From positions 1-13,434 of the forward strand of contig JALWRU010000388.1 in NCBI GenBank assembly GCA_026994095.1: a stretch of 13,434 nt of DNA, written 5' to 3'. Below, piece by piece: positions 7,558-12,956 of the stretch. The notes beneath the pieces are model-generated. The model was given only the letters and a program-made list of their open reading frames with translations, was not told the DNA's origin and made no database searches. Both the position numbers and the translations under genes were made by a program. The DNA is from Nitrospira sp. Lineage in GTDB: Bacteria > Nitrospirota > JACRHL01. The number at the start of each line of letters is the position of its first letter. Positions within the stretch are counted from its first letter, which is position 1.

Positions 7558-8901
7558 TCATTGGCGGATTGTTTTTGCCGCGATTTCGATGTCATCCATC
7601 TGCCAGCCCTTTTTATCGACCAGCGGTTTGTATGACCAACGGTAGATCAGGCGGGCGCGTACCTCCGTATGGTGATCCTTCGGAAGTTGGAAGTGGAATG
7701 TACGGGTCGCTGTTTCACGGGGGCGAATGCGGGTATCGAACAGCTCATGATCCGCGTTGAAACCACCGGCGGGCGCCTTGCCGGTTTTGGTGGCAAACGG
7801 GCGGGCGAATATGGCTCCCGGCTTGCCACCAAAATCCCGAGGGGTCTTTCCCATGCCTGCCAACGGGGGGAGTAACTCCCGCTTGCCACCTTGATGCACC
7901 AGCGGCGTGCCGCCACCATCCGTGGCATCGACTATCAGCAAGACGTTTCGTAATGTTGCCCCACCGGGGAAGGTGTGCCCTGCACCACTGTTGGTCACGC
8001 GGGCCGTCACCACGAGTTGGTCTCCCTCGGTGGTGGTGGATACATCGAGTGTCGCCGCCTTTTTCACCATCTCTGGCGAATGGCCGCCGTGAAACAGGTG
8101 GCGGTGAATCGTGGACGCCGGACGGACCGGGCCACCCAGCGCTACCGTGCGGTCATCCCCCCCCGTGGGCATGTGGCAGTCCTGACAGATTTTTTTGACG
8201 GACCCCTTGTCGTAGGCCTGTTTCCAGGTTTCGTAGGTATCCAGCGACAGCAGGTGCTCCTGGTTGAGGTGGCACATGGCGCAAAATTCGGGTCGGGTAT
8301 GTATGGGCGAGTATGCCGTCTCATGGAATGGCGATTTGGCGTCTTTGTACGGCCCCCGTTTGACGTTACCGCGCGCCCGCTCCGCCACCTTCCAGATACG
8401 CGTGTCGTAACGGCCAGTGGCCGGGTCGCGGATCACCTTTACATCTTTGACCGTGTGGCAGAAGTCGCAGGAGATGCCTTTGGATGTCTTCATGGCCTCG
8501 GCAAGGCCGATCTCTGCACCGGCGTCCAGAATCACATCCGGGGTATGACAGTTGGCGCAATCGCCGGGCTCTTCCGGTTTGAAGGCCTTGAAGCCAAAAC
8601 CGTCGTATTCGCCCTTGGCGTTGGTGGCAAAATAGAACTGCTGGAATACCGCGTCACCCGGTGTTTGGCCCATCATGGACTGGCTGTAATCCGCCAGTTT
8701 TTCCGGGTGGCAACCGCCGCAGGTTTTATTGTCGTAATAGGTATAGTCCGGGTCGTCTACAGCTTCGGTGGCGTACCCGATGCCGGAAAATGCCACCAGC
8801 AGGGGGATGCACAACCACAACGCCGAGCGCCACGGTATGCGGACAGTCCGGGGTTGTCCCGTTGGATTGTTGGGTTGCATGTTCATGGATCCCCCCTTCA
8901 T
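7558..8901 (-). CDS. Exported pentaheme c-type cytochrome
   Basis: This 447-residue protein is a multiheme electron carrier, or possibly a redox enzyme, of the periplasm. A hydrophobic segment at about residues 26-44 ends in GYA and serves as signal peptide or N-terminal anchor. Five heme-binding CXXCH motifs follow: CGGCH (61-65), CANCH (115-119), CDFCH (145-149), CAMCH (207-211) and CQDCH (239-243). Extra histidines (for example 193, 201, 266, 268, 271, 274) could be distal ligands. From about residue 285 a heme-free beta-sandwich-like part contains NSGAGHTFPGG, a segment seen at the C-terminus of many cytochrome c554-like proteins. I chose ATG 8901, preceded by AGGGAG; ATG 8886 behind a G-run is an alternative. 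It lies 53 nt behind the permease gene. Family identity is firm; the reaction is unknown, and nothing seen marks it as a nitrite or hydroxylamine enzyme. Confidence 0.88.
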   Translation of the reverse strand: MKGGSMNMQPNNPTGQPRTVRIPWRSALWLCIPLLVAFSGIGYATEAVDDPDYTYYDNKTCGGCHPEKLADYSQSMMGQTPGDAVFQQFYFATNAKGEYDGFGFKAFKPEEPGDCANCHTPDVILDAGAEIGLAEAMKTSKGISCDFCHTVKDVKVIRDPATGRYDTRIWKVAERARGNVKRGPYKDAKSPFHETAYSPIHTRPEFCAMCHLNQEHLLSLDTYETWKQAYDKGSVKKICQDCHMPTGGDDRTVALGGPVRPASTIHRHLFHGGHSPEMVKKAATLDVSTTTEGDQLVVTARVTNSGAGHTFPGGATLRNVLLIVDATDGGGTPLVHQGGKRELLPPLAGMGKTPRDFGGKPGAIFARPFATKTGKAPAGGFNADHELFDTRIRPRETATRTFHFQLPKDHHTEVRARLIYRWSYKPLVDKKGWQMDDIEIAAKTIRQ

Positions 8902-8954
8902 GTGTCTCCCTGAATCGGCCAAATGGTTGCGAGTCGGGTTGCTGTGGTGCCCAC

Positions 8955-10019
8955 CTACAACACCAGATTAAATAGATAGCCAACCAGCAGAATGCCGCTG
9001 GCCACCACCCCCACAAAGGTGGCGATCAACCTCGGTTTCAATACCTTTTTGAGAATTAACATTTCGGGCAGGGACAGGGCAATGACACTCATCATGAACG
9101 CCAAAGTAGTCCCCATTGCGGCCCCTTTTCCCATCAGCGCCTCGACAATCGGAATGACCCCCGCAGCATTGCTATACATGGGGATGCCCATCACCACCGA
9201 GGCCGGTACCGCCCACCAGACGTCGCGCCCCATAAAGGTCACCATAAAGTCCTGCGGCACAAATCCGTGGATCGCGGCTCCCACGGCAATACCCGCCAGA
9301 ATATAGGGCCAGACCTTGCCGACAATTTCGGTCACGTTATGGCGCCCTGCCTGCAAGCGGACGACCCACGGCATGTCTTTTGAGCCGACCGGCGCAGCCG
9401 TGCCGGTGTGAATATCACGCACCCAGTCCTGCAGGTGCCGCTCCATACCCAGTCGACCGATGACCATCCCGGCCAGAATCGCGATGCCCATGCCCAACAC
9501 CAGATAGAGGGCGGCCACCTTCCATCCAAACATGCCCAGCAACAGGACCAGCGCAATCTCATTGACCATGGGGGCGGAAATGAGGAACGAGAAGGTGATT
9601 CCCAGTGGCACACCGGCCGATAGAAAGCCGATGAACAGGGAGACCGCCGAGCAGGAGCAGAACGGTGTCACAATACCGAGCGTGGCGGCCAGCGTATTGC
9701 CGATGCCGAGCCTTTTCCCGGCCAGCAGGGCGCGGGTTCGCTCCGGAGAGAAAAAGGTCTGGACGATCCCCATCAGGAACACAATCCCGGTAAGCAATAA
9801 CAGCACTTTGGGGGTGTCGTAGCAGAAAAAATGCACGGCCTCGCCCAGTCGCGAGCTACGATCCAGACCGGTTTGGGAGACGACAAGGTCAGCAAAATCG
9901 GTCAGGTGGGTATAGGCCAGCAACCAGAGCGGCACCGCAACGGCAATGCCCGCCAACCAGTAGCGCAGCAACGGAGACTCACCGGGGTCTCTGTTGGTGT
10001 GAATGAGGGTGGGGTTCAA
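8955..10019 (-). CDS. Membrane permease of the DUF318/ArsP_1 (PF03773) type
   Basis: This 354-residue inner-membrane protein has two blocks of spans (about 20-200 and 225-354) linked by a hydrophilic cytoplasmic-type loop near residues 170-215. The family hallmark TPFCSCSAVSLFIGFLSAG (starting at 118) is followed by FLISAPMVNEIALVLLLG; a second copy-like block has MGIPMYSNAAGVIPIVE. Relatives include ArsP, a methylarsenite exporter, and SO_0444-type permeases linked to copper or zinc efflux. The Cys pair in FCSCS may contact a thiophilic metal or metalloid, but the substrate cannot be told from sequence. The best start is TTG 10019 with GGAG eight bases upstream; no in-frame ATG lies close. 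It sits between the sigma factor and the cytochrome, all transcribed in the same direction. Confidence 0.85.
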   Translation of the reverse strand: MNPTLIHTNRDPGESPLLRYWLAGIAVAVPLWLLAYTHLTDFADLVVSQTGLDRSSRLGEAVHFFCYDTPKVLLLLTGIVFLMGIVQTFFSPERTRALLAGKRLGIGNTLAATLGIVTPFCSCSAVSLFIGFLSAGVPLGITFSFLISAPMVNEIALVLLLGMFGWKVAALYLVLGMGIAILAGMVIGRLGMERHLQDWVRDIHTGTAAPVGSKDMPWVVRLQAGRHNVTEIVGKVWPYILAGIAVGAAIHGFVPQDFMVTFMGRDVWWAVPASVVMGIPMYSNAAGVIPIVEALMGKGAAMGTTLAFMMSVIALSLPEMLILKKVLKPRLIATFVGVVASGILLVGYLFNLVL

Positions 10020-10112
10020 GCGGGTTTCTCCATTTCTGGTCTGCGGTGTCGGGCAGGGCGGTCAATAAAGAAGACGAATCAACCGGCAAAAGGATGCAGT
10101 AGATCCCGGATA

Positions 10113-10676
10113 TTATTTTTCAGGCGTGCCCCGTGGTACGAAGCAGCAGACCTTGCCGGATTCGTCGAAGCGCACCTGACAGGCCACCTTGAGGTGTTCT
10201 CGCAGCCGTTTGCGCGCCCGCTGTATGCGTGATTTTGCTCCGGCGAGGGAGATGCCGAGCCGTTCCGCATACGCGGCCTGGGTCATGCCCTCAAGGTCAC
10301 AGAGGTGGATCGCCTCGCCATCCTCTGGCGAAAGCTCGGACAGGGCGCGGGGTAGACACTGGGTCAGGGTCGCTACCGCTGCGATCGGTTCGGTATTGTC
10401 CGGCAGCTCATCAGCAACCGGATCGGTGGGCCGACATGTCCTGCGATAGTCGATGAGACGGTTGCGGGTAACGCGAAACAGCCACGCCCGGGGCGCGTCA
10501 AGCTGGCAGAACCGACTCCCTTCTGCAATCGCTTTCAGAAACGTGTCCTGAAGCAGGTCTTCGGCGATGTCGTGGTCGCCCAGTTGGTGCAGAAGAAAAT
10601 ACCGCAATTCGGTCTCATGCTTGTCCCAAGCCTGAATGACGCAGTTCAGGCCGTCTTGCTCGTGGAAAGTTGTCAT
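10113..10676 (-). CDS. ECF-family RNA polymerase sigma factor, SigZ-like
   Basis: This 187-residue protein has the two ECF sigma domains. Region 2, at about residues 20-82, includes DIAEDLLQDTFLKA, which binds core polymerase, and APRAWLFRVTRNRLIDYRR, which recognises the -10 element. Region 4, at about 112-162, has LSPEDGEAIHLCDLEGMT, then the helix-turn-helix AYAERLGISLAGAKSRIQRA. The C-terminal tail holds C166, C177 and C178, resembling SigZ-type sigma factors, and could sense redox state or metal. ATG 10676 is preceded by GGGGA; a GTG four codons earlier is possible. No gene with anti-sigma features is adjacent. It heads the permease-cytochrome set and may direct its transcription. The ECF call is secure; the SigZ subgroup is from the tail pattern. 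Confidence 0.88.
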   Translation of the reverse strand: MTTFHEQDGLNCVIQAWDKHETELRYFLLHQLGDHDIAEDLLQDTFLKAIAEGSRFCQLDAPRAWLFRVTRNRLIDYRRTCRPTDPVADELPDNTEPIAAVATLTQCLPRALSELSPEDGEAIHLCDLEGMTQAAYAERLGISLAGAKSRIQRARKRLREHLKVACQVRFDESGKVCCFVPRGTPEK

Positions 10677-10767
10677 CGATATCCCCACAACTGGCAGTGT
10701 CCATCACAGGGTACCTCGAATCGACCCGGCAGGCGACGACAATGGATACGGTCGCATCCTCGTTTGT

Positions 10768-10791
10768 CACCTGAAAGCAGGTGCTTTTTTT
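10768..10791 (+). terminator. Plus-strand intrinsic terminator-like hairpin with no upstream plus-strand gene
   Basis: CACCTG (10768-10773), loop AAAG, CAGGTG (10778-10783), one C, then seven T residues. This is a compact textbook terminator for plus-strand RNA, yet both flanking genes are on the minus strand. It would stop transcripts running antisense to the sigma gene, or end a small RNA starting near 10650-10750. In the sigma gene's own leader the same bases form a hairpin. Confidence 0.5.
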
Positions 10792-10868
10792 GTGCGTTGG
10801 TGCCGGAGGCGATCGACCTTGTCGAGCCGGGCCACCGGGCGTTCTCAACGATGGATGGTTAAGGCCTT

Positions 10869-11252
10869 TTAGTTGACGGACTCGGGACATGGATAGGCGT
10901 CTGCATAGGCCTCAACAATCACCAGCGTTGCAGGACGGGGTTGATCTTTAGCCGCGACCTTCGTGAGGTAGCGGATGAGTTCATCGATTGAGTAGCTTTT
11001 ATTGCGGGGCGGACAAAACAGGGCCGGCTTGTCCTGTTCGATTAGCGTCTGCTGATATACCAGGACACCTTCAATGATGCCCTGAAGATAGTATGTGAGC
11101 GCATTCCAGTCCGCACGGCCTACAAATTCGCTGGTCCCGGCCCGGTCTCGTATCGCGAGTGTGTCCTCGACGGTGAGTTCCTGCGCCTGGGCTGCTGTCT
11201 GAAGCGCCAAAAATGCAGTGGCTGCAAACGCTGCGATGGTGAGTCGTTTCAT
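10869..11252 (-). CDS. Exported Rap1a/Tai immunity-like protein
   Basis: The 127-residue product begins with a Sec signal peptide ending AQA at residue 23. The mature part of about 104 residues has a helical pattern and the segments FCPPRNKSYSIDELIRYLTK (79-98) and IVEAYADAYPCP (112-123). This arrangement, with a Cys before PP and a Cys near the C-terminus (C80, C122), resembles the Rap1a/Tai family. Characterised members neutralise peptidoglycan amidase effectors of type VI secretion systems. No effector or secretion gene is visible, so it is either an orphan immunity gene or one of the many solo family members of unknown role. ATG 11252 has AGGGA nine bases upstream. It is read divergently from the next gene; its own promoter is not obvious. 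Confidence 0.7.
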   Translation of the reverse strand: MKRLTIAAFAATAFLALQTAAQAQELTVEDTLAIRDRAGTSEFVGRADWNALTYYLQGIIEGVLVYQQTLIEQDKPALFCPPRNKSYSIDELIRYLTKVAAKDQPRPATLVIVEAYADAYPCPESVN

Positions 11253-11310
11253 AATCAGATATCCCTGATGAGAAAAAAATTTAATGCTTGTATTTTCTGA
11301 TACACAAGTT

Positions 11311-11339
11311 TTGCCAAGTTAACCCCTTCATGATATAAA
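11311..11339 (+). promoter_or_regulatory. Sigma-70 promoter of the DUF2975-regulator-lipoprotein operon
   Basis: TTGCCA (11311-11316), a 17-bp spacer, and TATAAA (11334-11339) each match the sigma-70 consensus at five of six positions. Transcription should start near 11346, about 40 nt before the GTG start. The surroundings are markedly AT-rich compared with the rest of the window. Confidence 0.72.
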
Positions 11340-11350
11340 TACAACTCTTA

Positions 11351-11366
11351 CTTTAATTTTTTAAAG
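11351..11366. promoter_or_regulatory. Palindrome CTTTAA-N4-TTAAAG in the leader, candidate operator
   Basis: A perfect 6-bp dyad (CTTTAA, TTTT, TTAAAG) lies between the predicted transcription start and the GTG start. This is a natural position for autorepression by the Cro/C1-type regulator encoded in the operon. It could also simply be AT-rich leader sequence. Confidence 0.35.
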
Positions 11367-11384
11367 CAAAGATGGGTTATATTC

Positions 11385-11921
11385 GTGTCAAATATCAATA
11401 CATCAAGCCGCCTCGCGACGTTCCTGTCATATATCACTTTGATCGCTGCGATCGCGCTGCCTGTCGCGGCGGCAGCAATATGGTTGTTCTGGAACGAACT
11501 GGCGACATACGCCACTGGCAACCTCCAACTTGTCTATGATGTGAGGGGGTTGGGCGTCGGCGCCCGCTTTGCGGGGTTTGCGCTGTTCCTCGCCAGTGCG
11601 GCTATCCAGGCGTATGGGCTACTGGGCCTTCGGCAGACGTTTCTCGAAGCAGCGGAGGGGCGTACTTATACGGCGAGCGCCTTGAATGGATTCAGGCGAT
11701 TTGCCTGGGTTTCACTCATCATGGTCTTTGTGGGAATCGTTCAGCAGACGGGACTGATCGTCATTCTCTCCCTTAGCGATCCATCTCATCAGGGCGCATT
11801 GTCAGTCCAATTCGGAACGAGCGAACTGAAAGCGCTCTTCATGGGGTTGCTCCTGGTATTCGTCGCACATGTGTTTGCGGAAGGAAAGCAGGCGAAAGAT
11901 GAAAACGATGCATTTCTGTAG
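11385..11921 (+). CDS. DUF2975 family inner-membrane protein
   Basis: The 178-residue protein has four predicted membrane spans, at about residues 12-34, 59-82, 106-132 and 146-165. The charged C-terminus VFAEGKQAKDENDAFL matches the usual DUF2975 ending, in which an E-G-x-x-L/K-x-(D/E)-(E/Q) segment follows the last helix. The start is GTG 11385; the Shine-Dalgarno is weak (GATGGG), and the nearby ATG at 11372 is out of frame. Its function is unknown across the family, but it is very often found immediately before a small Cro/C1-type regulator, as here, with 11 bases between stop and start. The pair is thought of as a membrane protein with its regulator; no enzymatic motif is visible. Confidence 0.8.
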   Translation: MSNINTSSRLATFLSYITLIAAIALPVAAAAIWLFWNELATYATGNLQLVYDVRGLGVGARFAGFALFLASAAIQAYGLLGLRQTFLEAAEGRTYTASALNGFRRFAWVSLIMVFVGIVQQTGLIVILSLSDPSHQGALSVQFGTSELKALFMGLLLVFVAHVFAEGKQAKDENDAFL

Positions 11922-11932
11922 GTGAATGACCC

Positions 11933-12154
11933 ATGAAGATTGTCATCAACCTTGATGTGATGCTCGCTAGACGCAAAATGCGGCTGAAGGAGCTGGCTGC
12001 AAAAATAGGCCTGACGGAACAGGCGCTATCGATGATTAAAACCAATAAGGTCAAGGGTGTGCGCTTCGAGACGTTGGTGAAGATTTGCGACATACTCGAC
12101 TGCCAGCCCGGCGACCTTCTCGAATTTGTGCGGGAGACGGATGATGAAACGTAA
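11933..12154 (+). CDS. Small Cro/C1 (XRE)-family transcriptional regulator, YozG-like
   Basis: The 73-residue protein is essentially one helix-turn-helix domain. MKIVINLDVMLARRKMRLKE begins it, LAAKIGLTEQALSMIKTNKV (about 21-40) supplies the recognition helix, and FETLVKICDILDCQPGDLLE closes the fold. The CQPGDLLE segment is typical of the YozG-type regulators paired with DUF2975 proteins. ATG 11933 has AGGTGA upstream at the end of the previous gene. It likely acts as a dimer on its own promoter region; the palindrome at 11351-11366 is a candidate site. Its last bases overlap the start of the lipoprotein gene. Confidence 0.88.
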   Translation: MKIVINLDVMLARRKMRLKELAAKIGLTEQALSMIKTNKVKGVRFETLVKICDILDCQPGDLLEFVRETDDET

Positions 12155-12314
12155 AGTCGTAATCACTTTCGCCATTTTGAGTGCTTTGCTCACGGGGTGC
12201 TCCACAATTGATTGGGAAGGGACGGGCAAGGCGTGGCGCGACAGCCTGTGCCGCGAGGAAATACATAAATCCTGTCTGGAGGAAGATCACCTCCAAAGGC
12301 CTGACCCTCGATAA
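12144..12314 (+). CDS. Very small lipoprotein, unknown function
   Basis: The 56-residue reading frame starts at ATG 12144, or at the adjacent ATG 12141, overlapping the last 11-14 bases of the regulator gene. GGGAG lies at 12132-12136. MKRK is followed by a hydrophobic stretch and the lipobox LTGC (16-19), so signal peptidase II should leave a mature peptide of only 38 residues. Ser at +2 predicts the outer membrane. The mature part is charged, with two further cysteines (C36, C44) that could form a disulfide, and no domain I recognise. The overlap with the regulator and the good lipobox argue that it is real. It is the third gene of the DUF2975 operon. Confidence 0.68.
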   Translation: MKRKVVITFAILSALLTGCSTIDWEGTGKAWRDSLCREEIHKSCLEEDHLQRPDPR

Positions 12315-12331
12315 AGCGGGTCACGTCCCGC
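12302..12331 (+). terminator. Alternative small hairpins at the lipoprotein stop
   Basis: TGACCC (12302-12307) can pair with GGGTCA (12318-12323), or GCGGG (12316-12320) with CCCGC (12327-12331). The two are mutually exclusive because the GGG is shared. AAAT rather than a T-run follows, so a terminator role is uncertain. Confidence 0.3.
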
Positions 12332-12385
12332 AAATCGCATGTATAAGGCTTCGTGGGTTTCCCTCTGAAGGGGGGGTGCGGGTTT

Positions 12386-12416
12386 GGCCCCGGACTGAAA
12401 GCCGGGGCCGTTAAAT
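12386..12416 (+). terminator. Likely terminator of the DUF2975 operon
   Basis: GGCCCCGG (12386-12393) pairs with CCGGGGCC (12402-12409), extended by CT/AG beyond a bulged A around a GAA loop, then GTTAAAT. The stem is strong but the T-tract poor. It lies 72 nt after the lipoprotein stop and before the nrdA promoter. Confidence 0.5.
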
Positions 12417-12557
12417 CACGCGACTAGTTTGATCTGGCTGTCGCTGTGTCGACCCGTTGCCATATCGTATACAGGCCGGTCAGGCGGATTACGCCAGTCT
12501 GCATTTCAGTCTGCAACCATACACCGCCCTGGTGCCAGTCGTTGCAAAAAAACACGC
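12417..12557. other. Gene-free spacer upstream of the nrdA promoter
   Basis: I see no gene here. The only repeat is CAGTCTGCA at 12495-12503 and 12507-12515, a 9-bp direct repeat with a 12-bp period. No clear role can be given; a regulator site for nrdA is one possibility. Confidence 0.4.
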
Positions 12558-12586
12558 TTGAAAAGACCCTCAAAGCACTGTATGTT
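12558..12586 (+). promoter_or_regulatory. Sigma-70 promoter of nrdA
   Basis: TTGAAA (12558-12563) and TATGTT (12581-12586) are separated by exactly 17 bp. They match the consensus at five and four of six positions. A start near 12593 would place the whole cobalamin riboswitch in the leader. The -10 element lies within the first NrdR-like box. Confidence 0.65.
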
Positions 12587-12622
12587 GTGTCTCCTCTTAA
12601 ACAGACACCGCAGATGTTGTGG
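12575..12622. promoter_or_regulatory. Two NrdR-like boxes (12575-12590 and 12607-12622)
   Basis: GCACTGTATGTTGTGT agrees with the NrdR box ACACAATATATTGTGT at 12 of 16 positions and overlaps the -10 element. A weaker copy, ACCGCAGATGTTGTGG, agrees at 10 of 16 and starts 32 bp later, leaving a 16-bp linker. NrdR boxes typically occur as pairs about three helical turns apart, so the spacing supports the call. NrdR, an ATP/dATP-sensing repressor, would block nrdA transcription. The second box also overlaps the riboswitch 5' edge, so its similarity may be partly accidental. Confidence 0.6.
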
Positions 12623-12800
12623 TGTTGGCAGGGAACCCGGTGCGACTCCGGGACTGACGCGCAGCGGTATTGGGGTACAACGGTTGCTCCGGGACACTGC
12701 CCTTTTTAACAAGGGTGGGAAGTCGCAACCGACGGCCACGCCGGACGGCCTTGGTGCCACCGGTCCACCCCTGAAGTCCGAAGACCTGAGAGAGATGCGC
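12600..12800 (+). promoter_or_regulatory. Cobalamin (vitamin B12) riboswitch in the nrdA leader
   Basis: The conserved blocks occur in order and closely resemble those of the E. coli btuB leader. They are AGGGAA (12630-12635), CCGGTGCGACTCCGG (12638-12652), CTGACGCGCAGCGGT (12654-12668), GGACACTGCC (12692-12701), a CCCTT/AAGGG hairpin, GGTGGGAAGTC (12714-12724), and AAGTCCGAAGACCTG (12774-12788). The outer boundaries are approximate. Binding of adenosylcobalamin normally lowers expression of the downstream gene. Here that is nrdA, 157 nt further on, not a B12 transporter. Confidence 0.93.
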
Positions 12801-12811
12801 CGTATTGGCGC
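12797..12811 (+). promoter_or_regulatory. Hairpin just after the riboswitch aptamer
   Basis: GCGCC (12797-12801), loop GTATT, GGCGC (12807-12811), with a flanking T.G pair. No T-run follows, so it is not a terminator. It is probably a structural part of the aptamer end or expression platform. A second small stem GGTAC/GTACC lies at 12876-12894. Confidence 0.4.
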
Positions 12812-12919
12812 GAGCCTGACCTGCGCGCAACAGGGCCGGGTAGTGCGTGTGTGCATGTGACGTGGGTGCCTGCCGGGTACTGACCTCATGTACCGTCCGC
12901 GTTCTTCCCTGTTGTGTGT

Positions 12920-12949
12920 TCAGGTCCTGATTACAACGACCGTCAGGAG
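12920..12949 (+). promoter_or_regulatory. Shine-Dalgarno-sequestering hairpin of nrdA (riboswitch expression platform)
   Basis: TCCTGA (12925-12930) pairs perfectly with TCAGGA (12943-12948), burying most of the nrdA ribosome site AGGAG (12945-12949). The bases TCAGGTC at 12920-12926 are complementary to GACCTGA at 12783-12789 in the riboswitch 3' block. GGTC (12923-12926) can also pair with GACC (12938-12941). Such competing pairings would let the aptamer state decide whether the ribosome site is free, implying translational control as in btuB. Confidence 0.6.
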
Positions 12950-12956
12950 AGACAAC

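Noticed and set aside
7334..7561. Minus-strand 75-codon frame with an ATGA overlap at the cytochrome stop
   Set aside because: The overlap suggests coupling, but there is no Shine-Dalgarno, the intrinsic terminator 7407-7448 lies inside it, and the peptide resembles nothing known.
7975..8913. Plus-strand open frame of 312 codons
   Set aside because: It lies wholly opposite the pentaheme cytochrome, whose five heme motifs and signal peptide decide the coding strand.
10615..10890. Minus-strand 91-codon frame upstream of the sigma gene
   Set aside because: It overlaps the sigma start in another frame, has no good ribosome site, and shows no recognisable domain or composition signal.
12429..12860. 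Plus-strand 143-codon frame upstream of nrdA
   Set aside because: It crosses the promoter and the whole cobalamin riboswitch, whose conserved RNA blocks explain the sequence better.
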